Assembly: GCA_030650425.1 (NCBI GenBank)
Contig: JAUSED010000009.1
Coordinates: 1 to 32,903 of the forward strand
From: Candidatus Omnitrophota bacterium
Lineage (GTDB): Bacteria; Omnitrophota; Gorgyraeia; Gygaellales; Profunditerraquicolaceae
DNA length: 32,903 bases
Direction of reading: 5' to 3'
Position numbers and translations under genes: made by a program. This document shows, piece by piece, positions 1 through 5,380 of the stretch (its first letter is position 1; each line of letters begins with the position of its first letter). The notes beneath the pieces were generated by a model. That model was given only the letters and a program-made list of their open reading frames with translations. It ran no database searches and was not told the origin of the DNA.

Positions 1-122
1 GTATGGTTAATGCATTGTAATGCCTCACCTATGCTGTTAGCTTCGGTAAGCCGTTTTATCTCATCAAAAACCTTCTTATCCCCATCGTCCAAATTTATAT
101 TGTTAAAGTCAATCTCTTCCAC
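1..122 (-). CDS. Hypothetical protein, 5' part only (truncated by window edge)
   Basis: A minus-strand frame opens with GTG at 120-122 and stays open to the window edge for 40 codons. An AGGGG-type Shine-Dalgarno sequence lies about six bases upstream, which supports this start. The visible N-terminus is acidic (begins VEEIDFNNINLDDG) and I do not recognise a family. Its upstream region carries the same 18-base repeat as the promoter of the neighbouring response regulator, so the two genes may be co-regulated. It probably belongs to the mobile element. Function cannot be given from 40 residues. Confidence 0.45.
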   Translation of the reverse strand, partial: MEEIDFNNINLDDGDKKVFDEIKRLTEANSIGEALQCINH

Positions 123-184
123 AGTTCACCCCTGTTTTTGAAAACCTGTCAAGATAATTTTTAATCTTTTTTTAAAAATTCCAA

Positions 185-277
185 ATGTGCGAAAGTGCTA
201 CATTATTAAAGTCCCGTTTACATAGGGAATGTGCGTTTTCGCTCAAAAAGTGCTTTCTTTGTAGCATTACCGCACAT
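185..277. repeat. Operator-like repeats ATGTGCG-N4-TGCTACA, left cluster
   Basis: Two 18-base copies of the pattern ATGTGCG-N4-TGCTACA occur here: plus orientation at 185-202 and minus orientation at 260-277. A half-site AATGTGCG lies at 228-235, making an inverted repeat with the CGCACAT of the second copy. A third full copy is at 1158-1175. All copies lie in the two non-coding stretches upstream of minus-strand genes, as expected for a DNA-binding regulator. Iteron or recombination-site roles are not excluded. Confidence 0.5.
219..246 (-). promoter_or_regulatory. Candidate promoter of the truncated left-edge gene
   Basis: On the minus strand TTGAGC (246-241) and TATGTA (224-219) are 16 bases apart. 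A CGCACATT half-site (235-228) sits in the spacer, as it does in the response-regulator promoter. Moderate match to sigma70 consensus; the shared architecture is the main support. Confidence 0.35.
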
Positions 278-344
278 AGGCATTTTTTGCAACTTTTATC
301 TGAACCGGCTTAAGCCAAAAACCCATGTTATACTATGTTAGATT

Positions 345-920
345 TTAAAGAGCAGTTCTTTTGATATAGAGCTTTTTCATCCAGCGGTCAAGGCACCAAC
401 GCGTAATGTTTAATGTCCCTGCTGTTTTCTCTAGGTGCCAGTCACTGCGCCTTAGGGCTTTAAAAATAAGTTCTTTGGCAGCTTGATACAAGGTTTTTCT
501 TAAATCAAGGCCTTTTATCCTTAAGGTGGTTATCTCGATGTCATCAATTGCGCGTTTAATATATTCTTTCACCTTGTGGTAATCGCAGGGTTTTTCAAAC
601 GCAGCATAAGCGCCTAAGCGGATGAGTTCATCGCGGTTATATTCATCCAAGTAGGCCGAGATAATAATTACATGAATATCAGGGAAATTCTTTTTTATAA
701 GCTGGAGAAGCTCAGTACCGCTTAAGTTGGGCATCCTAACATCTAAGAGCACCACATCGTAATATTTGTTTTTCTTGCTAAGAGAAGGGATCACCTGGGT
801 GCTATCGGTGCAGATATCTACTTCAATATCTATCTCTTTCTCATGCTCGAGGCAATGTCTAGCATCCTCAGCGAGCATTTTGTCATCATCAACTATGAGA
901 ATGCCATATTTTGGTTTCAT
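345..920 (-). CDS. Response regulator, receiver domain plus Fis-type HTH
   Basis: A 191-residue two-component response regulator. The receiver domain (about 1-120) shows the acidic cluster D11-D13, the phospho-acceptor D60 in LLDVRMP, S88 and the conserved K110 in FEKP. The C-terminal 55 residues (ALRRSDWHLEKTAGTLNITR onward) form a Fis/NtrC-type helix-turn-helix without an AAA+ module, so it resembles the small PrrA/RegA/ActR type of DNA-binding regulator. I chose ATG at 918-920 because AAAGGAG lies five bases upstream and the first 48 codons of the longer open frame (to 1064) coincide with the riboswitch and terminator. No partner histidine kinase is in the window. Expression should depend on cyclic di-GMP through the leader RNA, and the repeat copies at its promoter suggest autoregulation (inference). 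Confidence 0.85.
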   Translation of the reverse strand: MKPKYGILIVDDDKMLAEDARHCLEHEKEIDIEVDICTDSTQVIPSLSKKNKYYDVVLLDVRMPNLSGTELLQLIKKNFPDIHVIIISAYLDEYNRDELIRLGAYAAFEKPCDYHKVKEYIKRAIDDIEITTLRIKGLDLRKTLYQAAKELIFKALRRSDWHLEKTAGTLNITRWCLDRWMKKLYIKRTAL

Positions 921-938
921 TGAGGCTCCTTTAAAGAC

Positions 939-978
939 AAAAAGCCCCATTCGAATCGGCTTAGCCGAAGAATGGGGC
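939..978 (-). terminator. Intrinsic terminator of the c-di-GMP riboswitch
   Basis: On the minus strand GCCCCATTC (978-970) pairs with GAATGGGGC (952-944), with an inner TCGGC/GCCGA stem, and is followed by five T residues (943-939). It lies between the aptamer and the response-regulator start codon. The 3' arm GAATGGGGC also occurs inside the aptamer (1066-1058), so the 5' arm could pair with either, giving mutually exclusive folds. Confidence 0.8.
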
Positions 979-997
979 ATAAAGGAAAAAAGTTTAA

Positions 998-1090
998 CTT
1001 CGGCAACTGACTGCCTTATCCCGGACTTATACCGGGAGTTAGGCTCTATAGCTTTGCGCCCCATTCTTTCGAATGGTTTGCTATTGTCGT
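998..1090 (-). ncRNA. Cyclic-di-GMP-I (GEMM) riboswitch aptamer
   Basis: The minus-strand leader contains the GEMM-I hallmarks in order: GCAAACC, a CCATTC-GAAA-GAATGG hairpin with a GNRA tetraloop, the GCGCAAAGC joining segment, the GCCTAA / TAAGGCAG tetraloop-receptor side flanking a CCCGG/CCGGG helix, and the closing CAGTTGCCG. This matches the layout of the Vibrio Vc2 aptamer as I know it. It lies about 75-170 bases upstream of the response-regulator ATG, with an intrinsic terminator between. The architecture predicts transcription termination when ligand is bound (OFF switch), since the unbound aptamer strand GAATGGGGC can sequester the terminator 5' arm; the direction is inference. Plus-strand reading frames across this region are shadows. 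Confidence 0.9.
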
Positions 1091-1123
1091 CTTAAACTTT
1101 TATTCGGACCTATTTCTACTTAA

Positions 1124-1152
1124 AGTATACCATATAATGTGCGGAATAACAA
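1124..1152 (-). promoter_or_regulatory. Promoter of the riboswitch/response-regulator transcript
   Basis: TTGTTA (1152-1147) and TATACT (1129-1124) are 17 bases apart on the minus strand, with transcription expected to begin near 1117, about 27 bases before the aptamer. A CGCACATT half-site (1143-1136) lies in the spacer and a full 18-base repeat lies just upstream at 1158-1175, so a bound regulator would sit on the polymerase site. Confidence 0.65.
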
Positions 1153-1176
1153 CGTTATGTAGCAAAACCGCACATT
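1136..1176. repeat. Operator-like inverted repeat at response-regulator promoter
   Basis: AATGTGCGG (1136-1144) and CCGCACATT (1168-1176) form a perfect nine-base inverted repeat. The right half is part of a full 18-base copy (TGTAGCA-N4-CGCACAT, 1158-1175) of the repeat also found at 185-202 and 260-277. AACGTTA is additionally repeated at 1151-1157 and 1181-1187. Confidence 0.55.
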
Positions 1177-1225
1177 AGGTAACGTTAAGCAGAATAAGAA
1201 CTTGTGAAAAAAATATAAATAATAA

Positions 1226-1408
1226 ATGAATAGACTGTATAAATATCTGTTTTCTTTGGTTAAAAGCCATTTTTATGGTACGGTTAATATAACCTTTAAG
1301 AATGGGTTGCCGATAACAATAAAAGAGGAAAGGTCCATAGATACCACTCCCTTTAAAGACGAAATCAAGGGAAAGCTGGGAGATGAATGGCTTGAAAGGA
1401 ATAATTAA
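1226..1408 (+). CDS. Small protein, possibly YezD/DUF2292-like
   Basis: A 60-residue protein, beginning MNRLYKYLFSLV. The core FYGTVNITFKNGLPITIKEE resembles the short beta-rich YezD/DUF2292 family (pattern FGSV-hydrophobic-DGK-hydrophobic-E), whose function is not established; the acidic tail after residue 40 is not typical. There is no clear Shine-Dalgarno sequence before ATG 1226, so the start is uncertain. It lies alone between the divergent response-regulator promoter and the replication module, within the mobile element. Confidence 0.45.
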   Translation: MNRLYKYLFSLVKSHFYGTVNITFKNGLPITIKEERSIDTTPFKDEIKGKLGDEWLERNN

Positions 1409-1444
1409 TTTAATCAGCTATTTACACAGGACTCACAAAAAATC

Positions 1445-1472
1445 TTGACAAGATGAAATTATAGTGTAAAAT
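1445..1472 (+). promoter_or_regulatory. Sigma70-type promoter upstream of small RNA/rep gene
   Basis: A consensus TTGACA (1445-1450) and TAAAAT (1467-1472) are 16 bases apart, with TG just before the -10. Transcription would begin near 1479, about 50 bases before the strong hairpin terminator and 113 bases before the replication gene. Confidence 0.65.
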
Positions 1473-1478
1473 CATTTT

Positions 1479-1580
1479 GTCAGTTAAAAATTAGGAGAAG
1501 TTAGAAACAAACAGCCTTATTAGAAGAACTAAAGGGCTGGTTTCGCGAGTCAAACTCGTGAGGCCAGCCCTTTTTATTTT
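1479..1580 (+). ncRNA. Candidate small RNA or attenuated leader of the rep gene
   Basis: A promoter ending at 1472 and a terminator at 1531-1580 delimit a transcript of roughly 100 nucleotides with no credible open reading frame. Because the terminator ends only 12 bases before the start codon of the O-like replication gene, this is either a free-standing small RNA or an attenuation leader controlling replication. The 5' half is purine-rich (contains TTAGGAGAAGTTAG) and single-stranded in appearance. Confidence 0.35.
1531..1580 (+). terminator. Very strong intrinsic terminator
   Basis: AAAGGGCTGG (1531-1540) pairs perfectly with CCAGCCCTTT (1564-1573). The intervening bases continue the helix with a CGAGT/ACTCG core and G-U pairs, giving about 20 continuous pairs closed by a CAA loop, followed by a T-rich tail TTTTTATTTT (1571-1580). 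Confidence 0.8.
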
Positions 1581-1591
1581 GCCATTTTTCT

Positions 1592-1954
1592 ATGACACAA
1601 ACTATTGTTAAAACTAAGGAGGGTTATACAAAAATCCCTAATAACATCTTACGGGCAATTTACAGGTCGCCTTTTAACGGTACCGAGATCCGGGTTATTT
1701 TTTTTGTAATCAGAATGACCAGCGGCTGGCATAAGGAGAATAAGCTCCTTAGCTACGGCTATATCGCAAAAGAGGCAAACCTCAATAAGCGTAATGTCAG
1801 GAGGGCAATCAACTTGCTTACCCAGTCTAAGATCATCATAAAGAGCAAGGACGGCCGTAAAAACAAACTCGCTTTAAATCAAAATCCTACAACTTGGGAA
1901 CTGTGCAAAACTCAAAAAATCAAGGGGGCTAAATTATCCCTATATAAGGGGTGA
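1592..1954 (+). CDS. Phage O-like replication initiation protein
   Basis: A 120-residue protein. Residues 10-105 match the N-terminal winged-helix domain of phage replication protein O: YTKIPNNIL at the start, a hydrophobic FFVIRMTSGWHKE helix, then KEANLNKRNVRRAINLLTQS as the recognition helix and KIIIKSKDGRKNKLALN as the wing. That domain binds origin iterons and loads the helicase machinery. The C-terminal partner-binding part is missing. Right after this domain the DNA carries origin-like repeats, as in lambda O. The frame stops at 1952-1954, but a one-base shift there would extend it 16 codons (GELAPKDRGEFTPVKN) to 2000, so a frameshift is possible. The terminator ends 12 bases upstream and no Shine-Dalgarno sequence precedes the ATG, so the start is uncertain. 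Confidence 0.7.
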   Translation: MTQTIVKTKEGYTKIPNNILRAIYRSPFNGTEIRVIFFVIRMTSGWHKENKLLSYGYIAKEANLNKRNVRRAINLLTQSKIIIKSKDGRKNKLALNQNPTTWELCKTQKIKGAKLSLYKG

Positions 1955-2032
1955 GTTGGCCCCCAAAGATAGGGGCGAATTTACCCCTGTAAAGAATTAA
2001 AGAAAATATATAAAAAAATAGTAGTAAAGAAA
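1924..2032. other. Candidate replication origin: iteron-like repeats plus AT-rich tract
   Basis: Three GGGG-N8/9-CCC(C) inverted-repeat units occur at 1925-1940, 1948-1963 and 1972-1987, spaced 23 and 24 bases, close to two helical turns. They overlap the 3' end of the O-like gene and are followed directly by about 45 bases of almost pure A/T (1988-2032). Lambda ori has the same plan: iterons within gene O and an adjacent AT-rich unwinding region. Assignment is by analogy. Confidence 0.45.
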
Positions 2033-2039
2033 TGGGGCT

Positions 2040-2240
2040 GTGAATTCTGTGGATAACTCATTTGGTAATGAAAAAAAATTAGAAGAAAAGTCGGAAAAGG
2101 ATTATTCAGAATACCGTCTTAAAAGGCTCTTAGAGATTCTTCTTGAGGCAGATTTGAAGCGGCTAAATGAACTCTGTCAAGCAGAGAAGAACGATAGGAT
2201 ACCTTCTAGCCTAAAAAATAAGTTGACTGATAGCGTATGA
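2040..2240 (+). CDS. Hypothetical small charged protein
   Basis: A 66-residue frame starting with GTG at 2040 (a second in-frame GTG is at 2049). It is rich in Lys and Glu and predicted helical (YSEYRLKRLLEILLEADLKR), with no motif that I recognise. It lies between the replication gene and the excisionase-like gene, with 20 bases to the latter. No convincing Shine-Dalgarno sequence is present. It could be a real accessory protein or chance; position inside a compact plus-strand module favours real. Confidence 0.35.
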   Translation: MNSVDNSFGNEKKLEEKSEKDYSEYRLKRLLEILLEADLKRLNELCQAEKNDRIPSSLKNKLTDSV

Positions 2241-2260
2241 TGATGTAAAATACCTCTATT

Positions 2261-2473
2261 ATGAGATACGCTATGAAGAAGATTGGTAAATTAAAGGTTT
2301 ATTCAGTTACTGAGACAGCTAAGATATTAGGTGTCAGCCGTCAAGGCATTTATCACTGGTTAAAAAAGGGATGGGTTAAAGTTAAACGCGATTTCCGCAA
2401 TCTTCCCGTTTTCACAGAAGAAGATATTAAAAAAATAAATGAATGGCGGAATACATTAAGAGTTGCCAAATAA
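2261..2473 (+). CDS. Excisionase-like HTH DNA-binding protein
   Basis: A 70-residue protein consisting of one MerR/excisionase-type winged helix-turn-helix: YSVTETAKILGVSRQGIYHW (helices 1-2) followed by LKKGWVKVKRDFRNLPVFTE (wing) and a short final helix. This is the fold of HTH_17 recombination directionality factors. It sits 22 bases before the serine recombinase, the expected place for a directionality factor or a repressor of the integrase. Start is ATG 2261, or ATG 2273 (MKKIGKLKV), which would give the more usual length; neither has a strong ribosome binding site. Confidence 0.75.
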   Translation: MRYAMKKIGKLKVYSVTETAKILGVSRQGIYHWLKKGWVKVKRDFRNLPVFTEEDIKKINEWRNTLRVAK

Positions 2474-2495
2474 CAATAAGCCCTTTGGGGTATAA

Positions 2496-4139
2496 ATGAA
2501 AGTAGCAATCTATATACGTGTGAGTACGGAGGAACAGGCAAGAGAGGGGTATTCTATGGAAGTGCAGCGTGAGTATCTTTTAGACCATGCTAAGCGCTTA
2601 GGTTGGGAAGTCTACAAAATTTATTCTGATGACGAAAGCGGGTATGTTCTAGACAGGCCTGCTTTAAAAGAGATGTTCCAAGATGCAAGGGCTAAGAAAT
2701 TTGAATTAATCATTACCTATAAACTTGACCGCTTTAGCAGAAAGTTAAAAGACCTGTTAAATATCGTAGATGAATTGGAAGGCTATGGAGTTGCATATAA
2801 ATCCGCTACCGAGCCTTTTGACACTACTACAAGTGCCGGGAAGCTAATGTTTCAACAGTTAGGGAGCTTTGCGGAATTTGAAAGAAACAGAATAAAAGAA
2901 AGAGTTTTCCCTGGAATGATTAAAGGCGTCCAGCAAGGTAATTGGCAGGGGGCAAGGTATGCTCCTTACGGTTACCATTACAAAAAGGAAAAGAAATTGC
3001 TTGAGGTGGCTCCTGAAGAGTCAGATATTGTGAAGTTGATTTATATGATGTATCTTTCAAATAAGACTACGGGCCAGATTACGGAATATTTATATCTTAA
3101 AGGATACAAAACAAGATCCGGAGGGAAATTTAATTCTGCGCTTGTATGCAAAATGCTTAAAAATCAAATTTATTTAGGAAAACTGATATGGAATCAGCAT
3201 CATTATGATACAAAACAGCATACTAATACCCGAGTTGGTTACAAATATGTTAGAAACGACCCATCGCAAATCGTAGTTGCTCAAGGTAGACACCAACCAA
3301 TAATCTGTCAGGAAGACTTTGATTTAGTGCAGAAAAAATTAAGAGCGAATCGAAAAGGAGTATTGCATAGGCGCAATGTTTTTGAATATCCGCTTACCGG
3401 TATACTCTATTGTGCAAAATGCGGATACAGATATCAAGGAACATCCAGCATTTCCAATCATAGAACAAAGAAAAGAAAGCGCTGGTATAAGTGCTCTTGT
3501 ATGGGGACCTACCACATAAAATGCGATAATCCAAGCGTGAAGGCGGAAGACATTGAGCCAAAAGTTTTTGATATAGTTAAGAAAGTACTCGCTCATAGAG
3601 ATATGGTTAATGGACGTCTCGATGCCTTGGTCAAGGCTAATATATATCATAATAATGCTGATGTGCGCCAGGAATTAGATAAACTAAATGAATTGCTCAA
3701 TGGCAATCTTACTAAGCAAAGTAAGATTAATGATGCCTATATGGATAATCTTATTGGCATCGAGATCTATAAAGACAAAGTATCATTGCTAAGGGAAGAG
3801 GAGAAGCAGATTAAATCTGAGATTGGAAAGTGTAAAATAAGGCTTGTAGAAAAAGAACAATCAGAGGCATATCTTAGAACTCTTAAATTGGCCATTGACA
3901 ACTTCGATGAGACCAAAAAAAAGATTGATATAGTGGAGAAGAAAGAGACGGTAAAACTTATATTCAAGTCCGTAGAAATCAACGGTAGTGCGATAGTGTC
4001 AGTCCGCTTATACCCGCCATTTCAGCAAATGTATGAGGAGGTGTTAAAAGAGTGCAACACATTGAAAAACCAGGAGATAGCAACAAAAACACAGACAGAC
4101 CGAGAAGTGTGTATATTGCAACCTACGGTTGTCAAATGA
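2496..4139 (+). CDS. Large serine recombinase (integrase)
   Basis: A 547-residue large serine recombinase that would catalyse site-specific integration and excision. The N-terminal resolvase domain (1-150) has the catalytic serine in IYIRVSTEEQA (S10) and the arginine motif YKLDRFSRKLKDL; the recombinase domain (about 160-260) contains GKFNSALVCKMLKNQIYLGK; a zinc ribbon at 300-345 has CAKC and a second Cys set (KCSC, KC); a coiled coil covers about 385-490. The final 29 codons overlap miaB in another frame: the end KNQEIATKTQTDREVCILQP is read through DNA that encodes the MiaB N-terminus, so the native C-terminus may have been altered by integration. Genes of this class normally lie next to one attachment site, which here must be at the miaB junction. 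ATG 2496 fits the family's usual N-terminus. Confidence 0.92.
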   Translation: MKVAIYIRVSTEEQAREGYSMEVQREYLLDHAKRLGWEVYKIYSDDESGYVLDRPALKEMFQDARAKKFELIITYKLDRFSRKLKDLLNIVDELEGYGVAYKSATEPFDTTTSAGKLMFQQLGSFAEFERNRIKERVFPGMIKGVQQGNWQGARYAPYGYHYKKEKKLLEVAPEESDIVKLIYMMYLSNKTTGQITEYLYLKGYKTRSGGKFNSALVCKMLKNQIYLGKLIWNQHHYDTKQHTNTRVGYKYVRNDPSQIVVAQGRHQPIICQEDFDLVQKKLRANRKGVLHRRNVFEYPLTGILYCAKCGYRYQGTSSISNHRTKKRKRWYKCSCMGTYHIKCDNPSVKAEDIEPKVFDIVKKVLAHRDMVNGRLDALVKANIYHNNADVRQELDKLNELLNGNLTKQSKINDAYMDNLIGIEIYKDKVSLLREEEKQIKSEIGKCKIRLVEKEQSEAYLRTLKLAIDNFDETKKKIDIVEKKETVKLIFKSVEINGSAIVSVRLYPPFQQMYEEVLKECNTLKNQEIATKTQTDREVCILQPTVVK

Positions 4140-5380
4140 ATGTGCGGGATTCGGAAGTCGTTGCTGGGTTACTCCAAAAATCCGGATACAAGATCTGCGA
4201 TAGTCCCGACAGTGCCGATGTGATTATCTTCAATACCTGCTCAGTGCGTCAGCATGCTGAGGATAAGGTTTGGAGTGAGATTGGGAGATTGGCGAAATCA
4301 AAAAAAATGGGGACAGTCCCCAAAAGGCGGGGACAGTCCCCATTTTTCAAGCCTATAATTGGCTTGATCGGCTGTATGGCTCAGAATTACAAGGAAACGG
4401 CGTTTGAGCGCTCGCCGGATATTGATTTTGTGGTTGGGCCCGCGGACATTGCTAAAATTCCGGATATTCTTGAGAAGCTTTCGCAAAAAAGGGGACAAAA
4501 AAGGGGACAGTCCCCAAAAAAAGGGGACAGTCCCCTTTTTTTTAGTTCCCATTTTTTTGAGAGAAAAATTTGGGAGACGGATAGCGAAATTCGTCCCGAA
4601 GAGATTTATCATACGGGTTTTTATGAGGATAAAGAGCATGCGTTTGTGGTGATCTCCGAAGGCTGCTCTAATTTTTGCTCCTATTGCGTAGTGCCTTATG
4701 TCAGAGGCGCCTTGCGTCACCGTAATTACGAAGATATTTTAAGAGAGATTAACGAGGCAGTGGATAAGGGGATAACGAAGATTACTCTGTTAGGGCAGAA
4801 TGTGAATGCGTATGTGTCTCCTGGAAAAATGGGGACAGTCCCCAAAAGGCGGGGACAGTCCCCATTTTTCCAGCCCCCTTTTTTCATTGAGTTGCTGGAA
4901 TTAGTCAATCGGATTAAAGGGATAAAGGAATTCAGTTTTATTACTTCGCACCCTAAGGATACGTCTGTAGATTTATTTAAGGCAATGGCAGATTTAGAAA
5001 AGCTAAGGAAATACCTGCATCTTCCGGTGCAATCCGGCTCTGACCGGATATTAAAATTGATGAATCGCAATTATACCAGAAAATTCTATTTGGATTTAGC
5101 GGATAATTATCGTAGAATTGTTAATGATGGCGTGTTGACCACGGATGTGATTGTGGGGTTTCCTACGGAGAGCGAAGTGGATTTTCTGGATACGCTTGAT
5201 TTAGTCAAAGATATCCGCTTTAACGCCGCCTATATATTTAAATATTCACCCCGGCCGCACACCGAGGCCGCTAAGATGGCGGATAGGGTTGAGAAGGAAG
5301 AAAAAGAAAAAAGGCACAGGATGATATTAGAACTGCAGAAAGAAATATCAAATAAAGTAAAAAATGAAAAACTTAAATAA
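4052..5380 (+). CDS. miaB: tRNA-2-methylthio-N6-dimethylallyladenosine synthase MiaB
   Basis: A 442-residue radical-SAM methylthiotransferase that converts i6A37 to ms2i6A37 in tRNAs. The UPF0004 domain carries C27 (TYGCQMN), C63 (NTCSVRQ) and C108 (IGCMAQ) for the auxiliary cluster; the radical-SAM cluster is C205, C209, C212 (SEGCSNFCSYC). Three in-frame insertions encoded by GGGGACAGTCCCC repeats (about residues 84-99, 146-166, 259-274; e.g. MGTVPKRRGQSPFF) lie where the family has variable loops, so the core is intact. The protein ends EISNKVKNEKLK, just where the C-terminal TRAM RNA-binding domain should begin, so TRAM is absent. The GTG start at 4052 lies inside the recombinase gene with AGGAGGT nine bases upstream; conserved sequence begins only at VYIATYGC (residue 20), so the first 19 residues probably derive from the mobile element. 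miaA lies two genes downstream and makes its substrate. Confidence 0.93.
   Translation: MQHIEKPGDSNKNTDRPRSVYIATYGCQMNVRDSEVVAGLLQKSGYKICDSPDSADVIIFNTCSVRQHAEDKVWSEIGRLAKSKKMGTVPKRRGQSPFFKPIIGLIGCMAQNYKETAFERSPDIDFVVGPADIAKIPDILEKLSQKRGQKRGQSPKKGDSPLFFSSHFFERKIWETDSEIRPEEIYHTGFYEDKEHAFVVISEGCSNFCSYCVVPYVRGALRHRNYEDILREINEAVDKGITKITLLGQNVNAYVSPGKMGTVPKRRGQSPFFQPPFFIELLELVNRIKGIKEFSFITSHPKDTSVDLFKAMADLEKLRKYLHLPVQSGSDRILKLMNRNYTRKFYLDLADNYRRIVNDGVLTTDVIVGFPTESEVDFLDTLDLVKDIRFNAAYIFKYSPRPHTEAAKMADRVEKEEKEKRHRMILELQKEISNKVKNEKLK
4303..4348 (+). repeat. Palindromic repeat insertion 1 in miaB
   Basis: A 46-base unit with two direct copies of GGGGACAGTCCCC and outer arms AAAAATGGGG / CCCCATTTTT, so the whole unit is also an imperfect palindrome. 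It is translated in frame (KMGTVPKRRGQSPFF) between the first helix and a beta strand of MiaB. Identical, base for base, to 4825-4870. Confidence 0.9.
4485..4543 (+). repeat. Palindromic repeat insertion 2 in miaB
   Basis: A longer, variant unit: one half copy (GGGGAC), then two full GGGGACAGTCCCC copies, flanked by A-runs and ending in a T-run. It is read in frame as KRGQKRGQSPKKGDSP and falls in the linker between the UPF0004 and radical-SAM domains. Confidence 0.9.
4825..4870 (+). repeat. Palindromic repeat insertion 3 in miaB
   Basis: Identical to the 46-base unit at 4303-4348 and translated in the same frame. It follows the LLGQNVNAY motif of the radical-SAM domain at a loop of variable length in the family. 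Confidence 0.9.

Larger units (their letters stand above)
1..4110. mobile_element. Integrated mobile element (right part), integrase next to miaB
   Basis: The left 4 kb groups a large serine recombinase, an excisionase-like HTH protein, a phage O-like replication protein with origin-like repeats, and a riboswitch-controlled response regulator. That is the usual content of a serine-integrase integrative element or prophage remnant. The recombinase lies at the right edge and reads into miaB, so the right attachment site should be around 4050-4110, where recombinase-specific codons give way to conserved miaB codons. The left end is outside the window, so no duplicated core could be identified. 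No structural phage or conjugation genes are visible here. Boundaries are inferred. Confidence 0.6.

Noticed and set aside
921-1064. 48-codon N-terminal extension of the response regulator
   Set aside because: The extension coincides with the aptamer and terminator, and ATG 918-920 has an ideal AAAGGAG; receiver domains begin a few residues after this ATG.
766-1095. Plus-strand open frame of 109 codons across the response-regulator leader
   Set aside because: It lies antisense to a convincing riboswitch, terminator and response-regulator start; composition is Ser-rich antisense-like and no ribosome binding site precedes it.
4052-4108. Miscalled miaB start, with the gene really beginning at residue 20
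   Set aside because: No in-frame start with a good ribosome binding site is nearer; GTG 4052 has AGGAGGT nine bases upstream, so the extended start is the best available, although a start at GTG 4109 without one is not excluded.
4298-4720. Minus-strand 140-codon frame antisense to miaB
   Set aside because: Created by the palindromic repeats having no stop codon on either strand; miaB motifs on the plus strand are unmistakable.
4303-4870. GGGGACAGTCCCC repeats as a CRISPR array
   Set aside because: Only three sites with spacings of 182 and 340 bases, lying in a translated gene, and the repeat is itself made of tandem palindromes; no spacer regularity and no cas genes.
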